A model generated the notes under the pieces. The model was not told where the DNA came from and searched no databases. It saw nothing but the letters and a program-made list of their open reading frames with translations. Position numbers and translations under genes: made by a program. A stretch of DNA of 64,000 nucleotides from Lachnospiraceae bacterium GAM79 (lineage in GTDB: Bacteria > Bacillota > Clostridia > Lachnospirales > Lachnospiraceae), in NCBI GenBank assembly GCA_020735665.1, contig CP085928.1, positions 1,006,001 to 1,070,000 of the forward strand. The letters are read 5' to 3'. This document shows, piece by piece, positions 17,135 through 27,482 of the stretch; position 1 is the stretch's first letter; the number at the start of each line of letters is the position of its first letter.

Positions 17135-17908
17135 ATGGAATATTTAAAGACATTCTGGAGCAGAAGATATCTGCTTGCTGAACTGGTAAAGAAGGGAATC
17201 AAATTAAAATACAGACGTTCGTATCTTGGTATTTTATGGTCCTTGCTGGAACCGTTGATGACAACAGCAGTATTAACTGTTGTATTCGGAACATTGTTTG
17301 ACAACAAAAATAAGTTATTCCCGCTTTATATTTTAAGCGGACGTTTGTTGTATTCGTTTTTTAGCAGTGGAACAAAGGCATGTTCCAAGGCAATTCGTGC
17401 AAATGCCGGTATGATTAAAAAGGTATATGTACCAAAGTATCTGTATCCAATGTCATCGGTTCTTTTTAATTTTATAATTTTTATGATATCATTATTAGTA
17501 ATGATACCATTATTTGTTTTTTGTCATCATGTGCCGAAGCTGCAGATACTTCTGATGTTTATCCCGTTGTTGATTCTGCTGCTTATGACATTCGGTGTTG
17601 GAATGATCCTAGCAACTGTTACGGTATTTTTCCGGGATATGGAATATCTGTGGGATGTATTTCTAATGATCATTATGTATACATGTGCGATTTTCTATTA
17701 TCCGACGCGTTTGTTAAAAAGTGGATATTCCTGGCTGTTAAAGTATAATCCATTATATTGTGTTATACACAATTTCCGTGCATGTGTGATGGGTGATCCA
17801 TTGAATTGGAATTATATGCTGTATGCATTTATTTTTTCGATAGTTGCTATTATAATCGGAACATACACGTTCTATAAGAAACAGGATAAATTTATTCTTC
17901 ATATTTAA
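17135..17908 (+). CDS. ABC-2 type polysaccharide exporter, permease
   Basis: Membrane subunit of a Wzm/TagG-type exporter for polysaccharide or teichoic-acid-like polymer. The 257-aa product starts with a short cytoplasmic segment rich in basic residues (KGIKLKYRRSYLGILWSLLEPL, residues about 26-47), typical of this family. About six hydrophobic helices follow. AAAAGGATG precedes the ATG. The ATPase gene starts 10 bp after its stop. No glycosyltransferase gene is near, so the cargo polymer must be made from a distant locus. gpmI follows on the same strand. Confidence 0.88.
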   Translation: MEYLKTFWSRRYLLAELVKKGIKLKYRRSYLGILWSLLEPLMTTAVLTVVFGTLFDNKNKLFPLYILSGRLLYSFFSSGTKACSKAIRANAGMIKKVYVPKYLYPMSSVLFNFIIFMISLLVMIPLFVFCHHVPKLQILLMFIPLLILLLMTFGVGMILATVTVFFRDMEYLWDVFLMIIMYTCAIFYYPTRLLKSGYSWLLKYNPLYCVIHNFRACVMGDPLNWNYMLYAFIFSIVAIIIGTYTFYKKQDKFILHI

Positions 17909-17918
17909 GGGGACAGGA

Positions 17919-18683
17919 ATGGGTAAAGAAGCACTTATTGTTGATAATGTCAGTATGAAATTCAACCTGAGCAGTGAAAAGGTTGATAATATAAAAGAAT
18001 ATATTATTAAATCTATTAAACATCAGATCAGTTATGATGAATTCTGGTCTTTAAGGAATGTCAGTTTTACAATGAACAAGGGTGAACGAATGGGAATCCT
18101 TGGATTAAACGGTGCTGGAAAGAGTACGCTGTTAAAGGTTATTTCCGGCGTTTATAAACCAACGGAAGGTAAAGTGATCCGTCATGGGAAAGTGGTGCCT
18201 CTGTTGGAGCTTGGGGCAGGCTTTGACCAGCAGTACACCGGTAAAGAAAATATATTTTTATATGGAACTGTTCTTGGATATACAAAGGGGTATCTGGAAG
18301 AAAAATATGATGAGATCGTAGAATTTTCCGAGCTTGGGAAATTTATCGATGTGCCGATCAAGAATTATTCATCCGGTATGAAGTCCAAACTTGGATTTTC
18401 GATTGCAACGATTGCGAATCCGGATATTTTAATCCTGGATGAAGTGTTATCCGTAGGAGATGCAAAGTTCCGAAAAAAGAGTGAGGCTAAGATCATGCAG
18501 CTTATGGAGGGTGGAACAACCGTTTTATTTGTTTCTCATTCTCTTGCACAGGTTCGAAGAATCTGTGATCGGGCAATGATCCTTGACCATGGCACGTTAA
18601 AAGCCATTGGAGGAATAGATGAGATATCAAATCAGTATGAAGCGATGATAGAAGCGACGGATACTGGTAAAAAGAAAAAGTAG
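17919..18683 (+). CDS. ABC polysaccharide exporter, ATP-binding subunit
   Basis: Wzt/TagH-like ATPase that powers the adjacent permease. The 254-aa protein has Walker A LGLNGAGKST near residue 62, the family-specific PLLELGAGF stretch, signature YSSGMKSKLGFS, Walker B ILILDEVLSVGDAKF and switch His in FVSHS. There is no C-terminal carbohydrate-binding domain, so it is the short form that does not itself recognise a polymer cap. AAGGGGA lies upstream of the ATG. The gpmI RBS begins within about 2 bp of its stop, so the ABC promoter may also feed gpmI. Confidence 0.9.
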   Translation: MGKEALIVDNVSMKFNLSSEKVDNIKEYIIKSIKHQISYDEFWSLRNVSFTMNKGERMGILGLNGAGKSTLLKVISGVYKPTEGKVIRHGKVVPLLELGAGFDQQYTGKENIFLYGTVLGYTKGYLEEKYDEIVEFSELGKFIDVPIKNYSSGMKSKLGFSIATIANPDILILDEVLSVGDAKFRKKSEAKIMQLMEGGTTVLFVSHSLAQVRRICDRAMILDHGTLKAIGGIDEISNQYEAMIEATDTGKKKK

Positions 18684-18696
18684 AAGGAGAATAACA

Positions 18697-20241
18697 ATGA
18701 GTAAAAAACCTGTAGTTTTAATGGTACTTGATGGTTATGGAATTAGTGATAAGACAGAAGGCAATGCGATCGCACTTGCAAATACTCCTGTTATGGATAA
18801 GCTAAAGGCTGAGTATCCTTATGTAAAGGGGGCTGCTTCCGGTCTTGCAGTTGGACTTCCGGACGGACAGATGGGTAACTCTGAGGTTGGTCATATGAAT
18901 ATCGGTGCAGGAAGAATTATATATCAGGAATTAACCAGAATTACAAAGTCCATTCAGGATGGTGAATTCTTTGATAATGCAGAAATGTTAGAAGCTATCG
19001 AGAACTGCAAGAAGAACAATTCTGATCTTCATGTATGGGGATTATTATCAAGTGGTGGTGTACACAGCCATAATACACATTTGTATGCGATCCTTGAGTT
19101 GTGTAAGAAACAGAATTTTGAAAATGTATATGTTCATCCGTTCTTTGATGGTAGAGATACTGCTCCTGCATCAGGAAAAGGATTTTTAGAGGAATTGATT
19201 GCAGAGATGAAGAAGATCGGCGTAGGTAAGGTCGCTTCTCTATCCGGTCGTTATTATGCTATGGATCGTGATAACAGATGGGATCGTGTTGAACTTGCGT
19301 ACAAGTCACTTGTAACAGGTGAGGGTGTACAGGCAGAAGATCCTGTTGCTGCAGTACAGGCATCTTATGACAAAGAAGTATATGATGAGTTTATCCTTCC
19401 TACCGTTATTACAGAGAATGGTAAGCCAGTATCACTTGTAAAGCCAAATGATTCGGTTATTTTCTTTAACTTTAGACCAGACAGAGCAAGAGAGATCACC
19501 AGAGCATTCTGCTGTGATGATTTTGATGGCTTTAACAGACCAAACGGAAGATTCCCACTGGTATATGTATGCTTCAAAGATTATGATGAGTCTATACCAA
19601 ACAAGATTGTTGCATTTAAGAAAGAAGAAATCGACAATACATTTGGTGAGTATCTTGCAGCAAATGGCAAGACACAGGTTCGTCTTGCAGAGACAGAGAA
19701 GTATGCACATGTTACTTTCTTCTTTAATGGCGGTGTAGAAGAACCAAATAAGGGTGAAGACAGAATCCTTGTAAAATCCCCTGCTGTTGCAACCTACGAT
19801 CTTCAGCCTGAGATGAGTGCTCCGGAAGTATGTGAGAAGCTGGTGGATGCTATCGGTTCTGATAAATACGATGTGATCATTATTAACTTTGCAAATCCTG
19901 ATATGGTAGGTCATACAGGTGTTATTCCGGCAGCAATCAAGGCTGTAGAGACTGTTGATGCTTGCGTAGGAAAGGCAGTAGAAGCAGTTAAGAAGGCAGA
20001 TGGTGTATTATTTATCTGTGCAGATCACGGTAATGCAGAGCAGATGATCAATTATGAGACCGGTGAGCCACATACAGCTCATACAACAAACCCGGTACCA
20101 TTTGTACTTGTAAACTATGATGAGAGCTATGGTTTAAGAGAAGGTGGATGTCTTGCAGATATCGCACCTACACTTCTTGAGATCATGGAGCTTCCACAGC
20201 CAAAGGAAATGACAGGTAAATCACTGCTTATTAAGAAATAA
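18697..20241 (+). CDS. gpmI: 2,3-bisphosphoglycerate-independent phosphoglycerate mutase
   Basis: Converts 3- to 2-phosphoglycerate using two manganese ions and a phosphoserine. The 514-aa protein has Asp12 (VLDGYG), the nucleophile Ser62 (GNSEVGHMNIGAG), HPFFDGRDTAP and ADHGNAEQM. Length and motifs are standard. AAGGAGA precedes the ATG. It sits 13 bp downstream of the ABC ATPase and 21 bp upstream of mscL. Confidence 0.97.
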   Translation: MSKKPVVLMVLDGYGISDKTEGNAIALANTPVMDKLKAEYPYVKGAASGLAVGLPDGQMGNSEVGHMNIGAGRIIYQELTRITKSIQDGEFFDNAEMLEAIENCKKNNSDLHVWGLLSSGGVHSHNTHLYAILELCKKQNFENVYVHPFFDGRDTAPASGKGFLEELIAEMKKIGVGKVASLSGRYYAMDRDNRWDRVELAYKSLVTGEGVQAEDPVAAVQASYDKEVYDEFILPTVITENGKPVSLVKPNDSVIFFNFRPDRAREITRAFCCDDFDGFNRPNGRFPLVYVCFKDYDESIPNKIVAFKKEEIDNTFGEYLAANGKTQVRLAETEKYAHVTFFFNGGVEEPNKGEDRILVKSPAVATYDLQPEMSAPEVCEKLVDAIGSDKYDVIIINFANPDMVGHTGVIPAAIKAVETVDACVGKAVEAVKKADGVLFICADHGNAEQMINYETGEPHTAHTTNPVPFVLVNYDESYGLREGGCLADIAPTLLEIMELPQPKEMTGKSLLIKK

Positions 20242-20262
20242 AAAATAGGAACGTACAAATAA

Positions 20263-20688
20263 ATGAAGAAATTTTTTCAGGAGTTTAAAGAATTTGCATT
20301 AAAGGGAAATGTTCTGGATATGGCGATCGGTGTTATCATCGGTGGTGCATTTTCAGGACTGGTAACGTCGCTGACAGACTGTTTTATCAATCCGATCATT
20401 GGATGCATCGGTGGTGCTGAAGTACAGGGTAAGATTCATCTGCTGGGAGATCAGTATATTGATTATGGTTCTTTCATTACAGCAGTGATCAACTTCATCA
20501 TCATGGCGTTTATCATTTTCCTTCTGATGAAGGGAATAAAAAAGCTGTTATCTCTCGGTAAGAAAGAGGAAGCTGCGGCACCTTTAACAAGAAAATGTCC
20601 ATATTGTTATGGTGACATTGATGTTAAGGCTACAAAGTGTATGTATTGTACATCTAATGTTGAACCGACAGTAAAAGCAGAAGAATAA
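20263..20688 (+). CDS. mscL: Large-conductance mechanosensitive channel with a zinc-ribbon-like tail
   Basis: Pentameric channel that opens under membrane tension to release solutes during osmotic downshock. The 141-aa product has the canonical N-terminus ([23 protein letters not shown]) with TM1, a periplasmic loop and TM2 (about residues 70-90). After the usual cytoplasmic helix, the tail carries CPYC (112-115) and CMYC (126-129), a CxxC-x10-CxxC arrangement that could bind zinc. Ordinary MscL lacks this. It begins 21 bp after gpmI with a weak RBS (AGGA) and is followed by a terminator. Confidence 0.93.
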   Translation: MKKFFQEFKEFALKGNVLDMAIGVIIGGAFSGLVTSLTDCFINPIIGCIGGAEVQGKIHLLGDQYIDYGSFITAVINFIIMAFIIFLLMKGIKKLLSLGKKEEAAAPLTRKCPYCYGDIDVKATKCMYCTSNVEPTVKAEE

Positions 20689-20745
20689 AAATGATTGATA
20701 TTCTGCATTATTCGTATTCATGCATCAGAATAAGAATGAATTGAA

Positions 20746-20800
20746 AATACCCGCCGGAGGATCATAGTAACAGATGATTTCTCCGGCAGGTATTTTTTTA
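20746..20800 (+). terminator. Terminator after mscL
   Basis: A 14-bp stem with one mismatch (AATACCCGCCGGAG at 20746-20759 with CTCCGGCAGGTATT at 20781-20794) followed by a T7-rich tract. The rest of the gap up to eno is AT-rich and holds at best a weak -10 like TATAAA near 20928. Confidence 0.85.
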
Positions 20801-20964
20801 TTGCAGGAAAGTTTTTTGTCAGATAAAAACATTTTATTAAGATCATATAGAGTTTCTACGATCTGTTTACATCATATAAAATCCGATTCGTTATAAGATG
20901 AATACTTTGATAAAAAGTGTGAATACTATAAAAGAATAAAAATTGCCAATAATTGTACGGATAG

Positions 20965-22275
<1,311 letters not shown>

Positions 22276-22289
22276 ATTTACGTTATTAT

Positions 22290-23528
22290 TTATCTTACAG
22301 GGGTCTGTACAGTAAAATCATCCGGAAGCTTATTTCCGAATTTATTATAAACTGTATGATTATAAATTCTTGTAGCTGTTATATCATAAGAAAGCATTTT
22401 ATATCCTACAGAATCTAATTGCCTGATGCCGTCTGCTGTTTTTGTAAAAACAGGAAAGGCGGCATTTTTCTTTATTTTCTTTAAGACAGCCGATCCGTTT
22501 CTGCGAAGGGCAAGGATATGTCCGTAAAAGCTCCAGCCTTTATCCTTGAACTGTTCCATATCTGTTTTCTTCACATCAAGCAGCAAATGCAGAATCGCAC
22601 GGTTGATACGTGTCTGAGTGATCTCTTTTGATTTTGCGGATTCAAGGATGTCATGATAGCAGCTGCATGTATCTGCCTTTCTGAGCTTATTATAAAGCTC
22701 AGGTGTCATATCGGCTGTATCCGGCATGGTTGTTTGCTGCAACAGCCGGTACTGTAATAAAGCAGAGAGATCATTTTCAAATACAGGGAATGATCTGCCA
22801 TATTCAGACAAAAATAAAGAGGCAGATGCATCCGGCAGGATCTTCTTTATGGTATCAATAATATTTGAAGATATCTCAGCTTTATTTGTTTCCTGAATAA
22901 GAGATCGAATGGCGGAAGCGGAGCAGATCGTACCATTAATATCGGTGCTGTTATACGCAGCTTGTTCGCGTTTGATAATGTATGGTTTTATCGATGAATT
23001 CAATTTCTTTAAGGCGGCAAGATATTCGATCGCAAGAATATTGTTTGGTTCAGCAATAACAGAAACAGCATCCGGTAAAAGGCCGGCAAATGCTTTTGCA
23101 CGTGCAGCCGGATAACTGTTACCATCTGTGATGTACTGTCGGATCAAATCTGAAAATTCGGTAGGCTCATCTATAAGAAAATTTGCAATTGTATTTAAAA
23201 GATCAACATCATCACATTCCGCACCAAAGACTAGATAATCAACAGCATGAAGTTTTTCAAGCAGGGAGACTCCGGCAAATGCGAAATCTCCGGCACTGGC
23301 TGTCGCAAAGACCATTGGAAGTTCAAATACAGCATCAATGCCGTTTGAAACAGCCATATCCGCACGCAGATATTTGCTGCAAACAGCAGGAAGACCACGC
23401 TGGATATAATCACCGCTCATAACAGAGATAATATGCTCGCATCCAAGCGTGGAACAAATCTGTTCCGCCTGATACAGATGTCCGTTGTGAAAAGGATTGT
23501 ATTCTGCTATGATTCCGGCTGTTGACAT
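22290..23528 (-). CDS. tmcAL: tRNA(Met) cytidine acetate ligase
   Basis: Uses acetate and ATP to make N4-acetylcytidine at position 34 of elongator tRNA(Met). ATG 23528 (complement) is chosen over the longer frame because GGAGG lies about 8 bases upstream and the family N-terminus MSTAGIIAEYNPFHNGH follows (412 aa). The HxGH-type nucleotidyltransferase motif is NGH at residues 15-17; FAFAGVSLLEKL and KAFAGLLP fit the family. A long leader of tandem repeats separates the gene from its putative promoter. Confidence 0.88.
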   Translation of the reverse strand: MSTAGIIAEYNPFHNGHLYQAEQICSTLGCEHIISVMSGDYIQRGLPAVCSKYLRADMAVSNGIDAVFELPMVFATASAGDFAFAGVSLLEKLHAVDYLVFGAECDDVDLLNTIANFLIDEPTEFSDLIRQYITDGNSYPAARAKAFAGLLPDAVSVIAEPNNILAIEYLAALKKLNSSIKPYIIKREQAAYNSTDINGTICSASAIRSLIQETNKAEISSNIIDTIKKILPDASASLFLSEYGRSFPVFENDLSALLQYRLLQQTTMPDTADMTPELYNKLRKADTCSCYHDILESAKSKEITQTRINRAILHLLLDVKKTDMEQFKDKGWSFYGHILALRRNGSAVLKKIKKNAAFPVFTKTADGIRQLDSVGYKMLSYDITATRIYNHTVYNKFGNKLPDDFTVQTPVR

Positions 23529-23547
23529 ATTATACCTCCGTGTTTTT

Positions 23548-23700
23548 TTCTTCATTATTTCATATGCTTCGCATATTCAATGCACTCGAAAAAAAACATC
23601 CCTTGCAAGCAAGTGGATTTTTCTTCATTATTTCATATGCTTCGCATATTCAATGCATTCGAAAAAAAACATCCCTTGCAAGCAAGTGTTTTTTTTCTTC
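23548..23700 (-). repeat. Tandem 73/74-bp repeat with terminator-like hairpins in the tmcAL leader
   Basis: Two near-identical copies (starting TTCTTCATTA at 23548 and 23621) and the first bases of a third (23695). Each copy has a hairpin ATATGC-TTC-GCATAT and a second one built on CTTGC-AA-GCAAG flanked by A-tracts and T-tracts. Read on the minus strand, this second structure is followed by about eight T, like an intrinsic terminator. The copies lie between the putative minus-strand promoter and the tmcAL start. Confidence 0.82.
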
Positions 23701-23729
23701 ATTATATTTTATATTTTATTTTCTGTAAA
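23701..23729 (-). promoter_or_regulatory. Putative minus-strand promoter for tmcAL
   Basis: On the complement, TTTACA (23729-23724), a 17-bp spacer and TATAAT (23706-23701). Transcription would begin at about 23694 and run through both repeat copies into tmcAL. Confidence 0.65.
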
Positions 23730-23905
23730 GTATGGTATAATTGAAATGTGCATGGTCGGCGTAGTCTGGCCTTTTTTTCGTGAAGATGTACGATTTTTAT
23801 CACATGGGTTCATGTATGATGAAACAGAAGATTTCGGGAGCTGTTAAACAGAACGGATAAGAAGAAGTCTTGCAGAAAAAACAGGAGTGAATTCGATTTT
23901 CAGGA

Positions 23906-23934
23906 TTGACATTTAAGAGAAAGGCTAGTAGTAT
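23906..23934 (+). promoter_or_regulatory. recA promoter
   Basis: TTGACA (23906-23911), a 17-bp spacer and TAGTAT (23929-23934). A consensus TATAAT at 23932-23937 overlaps but would need a 20-bp spacer. Confidence 0.65.
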
Positions 23935-23946
23935 AATAACAGGAAT

Positions 23947-23960
23947 CGAACATTTGTTTA
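23947..23960 (+). promoter_or_regulatory. Candidate LexA (SOS) operator of recA
   Basis: CGAACATTTGTTTA matches the Gram-positive SOS box CGAACRNRYGTTYC at 12 of 14 positions. It lies directly after the -10 region and before the RBS (TGGAGG at 23961-23966), so bound LexA would block initiation. Confidence 0.7.
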
Positions 23961-23973
23961 TGGAGGTAGAAAG

Positions 23974-25008
23974 ATGATAAAAGATGATGATAAGAAGAAG
24001 GCATTGGATGCTGCATTAGCACAGATTGAGAAGCAGTATGGTAAAGGATCTGTTATGAAGTTAGGAGATTCTTCAGCCAATATGAATATAGAAGTAATAC
24101 CAACAGGATCATTAAGCCTTGATATTGCACTTGGACTTGGCGGAGTTCCGAGAGGAAGAATTATAGAAGTATTCGGACCTGAGTCCAGTGGTAAGACAAC
24201 AGTTGCTTTGCATATCGTTGCCGAGATCCAGAAAAGAGGCGGTATTGCCGGATTTATTGATGCTGAACATGCGCTTGATCCGGTATATGCGAAGAATATA
24301 GGTGTTAATATTGACGATTTATATATATCGCAGCCGGATTGTGGTGAACAGGCACTTGAGATCACAGAGACGATGGTTCGCTCCGGTGCGGTAGATGTAA
24401 TTATCGTTGACTCTGTAGCGGCTCTTGTTCCAAAGGCAGAGATCGATGGAGAGATGGGTGATTCACACATGGGCCTTCATGCCAGACTGATGTCACAGGC
24501 ACTTCGTAAGCTGACGGCTGTTGTCAGTAAGACGAACTGTGTTGTTATCTTTATCAACCAGTTACGTGAAAAGGTTGGTGTTGTATTTGGTAATCCTGAG
24601 GTAACGACCGGTGGACGTGCGTTGAAGTTCTACGCATCCGTGCGAATGGATGTCAGAAGAATCGATACTCTGAAGATGGGTGGAGAGATCGTAGGTAACC
24701 GTACCAGAGTTAAAGTAGTAAAGAATAAGGTTGCTCCTCCGTTTAAAGAGGCAGAATTTGATATCATGTTTGGAAAGGGCATTTCCAGAGAAGGTGATAT
24801 ACTGGATCTTGCCGTTGCAAATGATATCGTTGATAAATCCGGTGCATGGTATGCTTACATGGGCGATAAGATCGGACAGGGACGTGAGAATGCGAAGGCA
24901 TTTCTGGCAGAGAATCAGGCAATCTGTGATGAGATAGATGAGAAGATCCGGGAGAAGCTTGGTCTGGTTGAATCTGAGGATGCTGAAGAAAAAGGAACAG
25001 AGAAATAG
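23974..25008 (+). CDS. recA: Recombinase A
   Basis: Forms nucleoprotein filaments for homologous recombination and triggers LexA self-cleavage. The 344-aa protein has Walker [10 protein letters not shown] (residues 68-76), [16 protein letters not shown] with the Walker B region, the conserved [30 protein letters not shown] region and an acidic C-terminal tail. GGAGG precedes the ATG. recX follows after 29 bp, and a 14-bp duplication of GGAACAGAGAAATA spans the recA stop. Confidence 0.98.
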   Translation: MIKDDDKKKALDAALAQIEKQYGKGSVMKLGDSSANMNIEVIPTGSLSLDIALGLGGVPRGRIIEVFGPESSGKTTVALHIVAEIQKRGGIAGFIDAEHALDPVYAKNIGVNIDDLYISQPDCGEQALEITETMVRSGAVDVIIVDSVAALVPKAEIDGEMGDSHMGLHARLMSQALRKLTAVVSKTNCVVIFINQLREKVGVVFGNPEVTTGGRALKFYASVRMDVRRIDTLKMGGEIVGNRTRVKVVKNKVAPPFKEAEFDIMFGKGISREGDILDLAVANDIVDKSGAWYAYMGDKIGQGRENAKAFLAENQAICDEIDEKIREKLGLVESEDAEEKGTEK

Positions 25009-25037
25009 GAACAGAGAAATAGAAAGGCTGTTTATAT

Positions 25038-25655
25038 ATGCTGGTAACGGATTTAAAACGGATTGATGATAAAAGATTCTGTCTGTATCTTGATTATGAG
25101 GCGTTTGGACCATTGTATGCTTCGGATATCAAGCGGTTAAAGCTGATTGTAGGAGAGAATACAGATGCGGAGAAGCTTACACAGTTCCGAAAAGATTATT
25201 TCTTTAAGAGAGCAATGGATAAAGCCATTGCGGCGATTAAATATTCAGAAAAATGTGAATATGATATCAGGCAGAAGCTACAAGAGCTTTGTTATGATAA
25301 CGAAGTAATTGAAACTACGGTTGAGAAATTAAAAAAATATAAATATGTAGATGATGCCAGATATGCATCTGTATATGTCAGAAGTCATATTAATCGTAAA
25401 AGCAGAAGGGAAATCACATATGCGTTATCAGCAAAGAAGATATCGGATGAATGGATTGAGGAAGCCTTTGAAGAAAATCCGCTTCCTGACGAACACGAGA
25501 TAGTAATGAGATTGATACAAAAGAAATGTCCGGCTTCAGAATTGAAGGACAGAAGGGATAAGGTTATTGCATATCTGCTTCGAAAAGGATATCCATATAG
25601 GTTGGTTGCGACCTGCGTAGATGATATTTTAAGAGATGAAACAGCGGTTATATAA
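25038..25655 (+). CDS. recX: RecX regulatory protein
   Basis: Modulates RecA filament growth. The 205-aa product has the three-helix repeat pattern of RecX: AMDKAIAAIKYSEKCEYDIRQKL, then YVDDARYASVYVRSHINRKS and LRKGYPYRLVATCVDDI. It follows recA with no terminator and should be made from the same SOS-controlled transcript. AAAGG lies upstream of the ATG. Confidence 0.88.
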   Translation: MLVTDLKRIDDKRFCLYLDYEAFGPLYASDIKRLKLIVGENTDAEKLTQFRKDYFFKRAMDKAIAAIKYSEKCEYDIRQKLQELCYDNEVIETTVEKLKKYKYVDDARYASVYVRSHINRKSRREITYALSAKKISDEWIEEAFEENPLPDEHEIVMRLIQKKCPASELKDRRDKVIAYLLRKGYPYRLVATCVDDILRDETAVI

Positions 25656-25708
25656 GAAAATTTGCACAGAAAATGAGGCAGAAAATTGTTGTTTTTGTTT
25701 GTTTTCAC

Positions 25709-25737
25709 TTGACATAATTAGTAAAAAATATTAAACT
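25709..25737 (+). promoter_or_regulatory. Putative promoter of rny
   Basis: TTGACA (25709-25714), a 17-bp spacer and TAAACT (25732-25737), about 50 bp before the GTG start. Confidence 0.6.
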
Positions 25738-25786
25738 GAAATAGTTGTATAAGTGTACAATGAAAACTTAATAAGGAGGTGCTCCT

Positions 25787-27340
25787 GTGAGTGATGTTGC
25801 GTGGATAATCATTTATATTTGCATCCTTGTTGTATGTATTGTAGCTACATGGTTCATCGCTATTGCATATAGAAAAAATATTGCAGAAGCAAAGATCGGT
25901 AAAGCAGAAGTTGCAGCAAGAGAAATTATAGATGAAGCTCAGAAAGATGCTGAAGCAAAGAAACGTGAGATCTTACTCGAAGCTAAGGAAGATGCTTTAA
26001 AGACACGGAATGATCTTGAAAAAGAAGTCAAGGACAGACGTGGTGAAATTTCCAGAATGGAGAAACGAGTTCTTGCACGTGAAGAAAGCATTGACAGAAA
26101 GACCGAAGCAATCGAGAAAAAGGAAGCAAGTCTTGCATCCAAGGAAGGTCAGCTCGAAAAGCAGAAAGCAAGAGTGGAAGAGCTTCAGGCAAAACGTTTA
26201 CAGGAACTGGAAAGAATTTCAGGTTTAACCTCTGAACAAGCAAAGGAATACTTATTAAAGACTGTTGAAGATGAAGTAAAACATGAAACAGCAGTCATGG
26301 TCAAGGAATTAGAAACCAGAGCTAAAGAAGAAGCGAACAAGAAGGCAAAGGAGTATGTTGTTTCTGCAATTCAGAAATGTGCAGTTGATCACGTTGCTGA
26401 GACAACAATTTCACTGGTACAGTTGCCAAATGACGAGATGAAGGGAAGAATCATTGGTCGAGAGGGACGTAATATCCGTACACTCGAAACAATGACAGGT
26501 GTAGATTTGATCATCGATGATACACCGGAAGCAGTTATCCTTTCCAGCTTCGACCCGGTAAGAAGGGAAGTTGCAAGAATTGCACTTGAGAAGCTGATTG
26601 TTGATGGAAGAATCCATCCAGCAAGAATCGAAGAAATGGTAGAAAAAGCGCAGAAGGAAGTTGAAACCATGATGCGTGAAGAAGGTGAAGCCGCAACTCT
26701 GGAAGTTGGTATTCATGGTATTCATCCTGAATTAGTAAGACTTCTTGGTAAGATGAAGTTTAGAACAAGCTATGGTCAGAATGCATTAAAGCATTCGATT
26801 GAGGTAGCACATTTATGTGGTTTATTGGCCGGAGAGATAGGTGTTGATGTCAAGGTTGCGAAACGTGCCGGATTACTTCATGATATCGGTAAATCAATCG
26901 ATCATGATATGGAAGGTTCCCATGTACAGATTGGTGCAGACTTATGTAGAAAGTACAAAGAGTCTCCGATTATTGTAAATGCAGTGGAAGCCCATCACGG
27001 TGATGTTGAGCCAGAATCTTTGATAGCATGTCTTGTACAGGCTGCTGATGCAATTTCAGCTGCAAGACCGGGTGCTAGACGAGAAACACTGGAAACCTAT
27101 ACTACACGTCTTAAGAAACTTGAGGATATTGCAAATTCCTACAAGGGCGTGGAGAAGACATATGCTATTCAGGCAGGTAGAGAGATTCGAGTAATAGTTG
27201 TTCCTGAACACGTCAATGATTCCGATATGGTATTACTGGCAAGAGATATTGCAAAGCAGATTGAAAATGAGCTTGAGTATCCTGGTCAGATTAAGGTTAA
27301 TATTATTAGAGAGTCTCGCGTAGTTGATTATGCTAAGTAA
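25787..27340 (+). CDS. rny: Ribonuclease Y
   Basis: Membrane-anchored endoribonuclease that starts mRNA decay in Firmicutes. The 517-aa protein has one N-terminal membrane helix (about residues 4-26), a long Glu/Lys-rich coiled coil (about 30-200), a KH RNA-binding domain ([15 protein letters not shown], about 220-235) and an HD hydrolase domain with [12 protein letters not shown] (His365, Asp366) and [11 protein letters not shown] start with AAGGAGG upstream. A strong terminator follows. It lies after recA-recX, as in many clostridia. Confidence 0.96.
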   Translation: MSDVAWIIIYICILVVCIVATWFIAIAYRKNIAEAKIGKAEVAAREIIDEAQKDAEAKKREILLEAKEDALKTRNDLEKEVKDRRGEISRMEKRVLAREESIDRKTEAIEKKEASLASKEGQLEKQKARVEELQAKRLQELERISGLTSEQAKEYLLKTVEDEVKHETAVMVKELETRAKEEANKKAKEYVVSAIQKCAVDHVAETTISLVQLPNDEMKGRIIGREGRNIRTLETMTGVDLIIDDTPEAVILSSFDPVRREVARIALEKLIVDGRIHPARIEEMVEKAQKEVETMMREEGEAATLEVGIHGIHPELVRLLGKMKFRTSYGQNALKHSIEVAHLCGLLAGEIGVDVKVAKRAGLLHDIGKSIDHDMEGSHVQIGADLCRKYKESPIIVNAVEAHHGDVEPESLIACLVQAADAISAARPGARRETLETYTTRLKKLEDIANSYKGVEKTYAIQAGREIRVIVVPEHVNDSDMVLLARDIAKQIENELEYPGQIKVNIIRESRVVDYAK

Positions 27341-27347
27341 AAGTTTT

Positions 27348-27382
27348 ACAGCCTGTGGAAGAAATTCCACAGGCTGTTTTTA
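27348..27382 (+). terminator. Terminator after rny
   Basis: A perfect 13-bp stem (ACAGCCTGTGGAA with TTCCACAGGCTGT) with a GAAA tetraloop, followed by TTTT. Confidence 0.92.
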
Positions 27383-27482
27383 ACTATAAAGAAGATTTAA
27401 GTATATATAATTGTTTATAAATGGATGGAAGATTTACAGGAGGCGTTATTTATAGAGAGGATGTTTAGATAAGGAGAGAAAT

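Noticed and set aside
23548-23700. Tandem repeats that might be taken for a CRISPR array
   Set aside because: Copies are contiguous at 73-74 bp with no unique spacers, and no cas gene is present.
23497-23847. 116-codon plus-strand frame across the tmcAL leader
   Set aside because: It is created by the tandem repeat, is low-complexity (Phe/Ile/Ser/Lys), has no RBS and overlaps the promoter regions.
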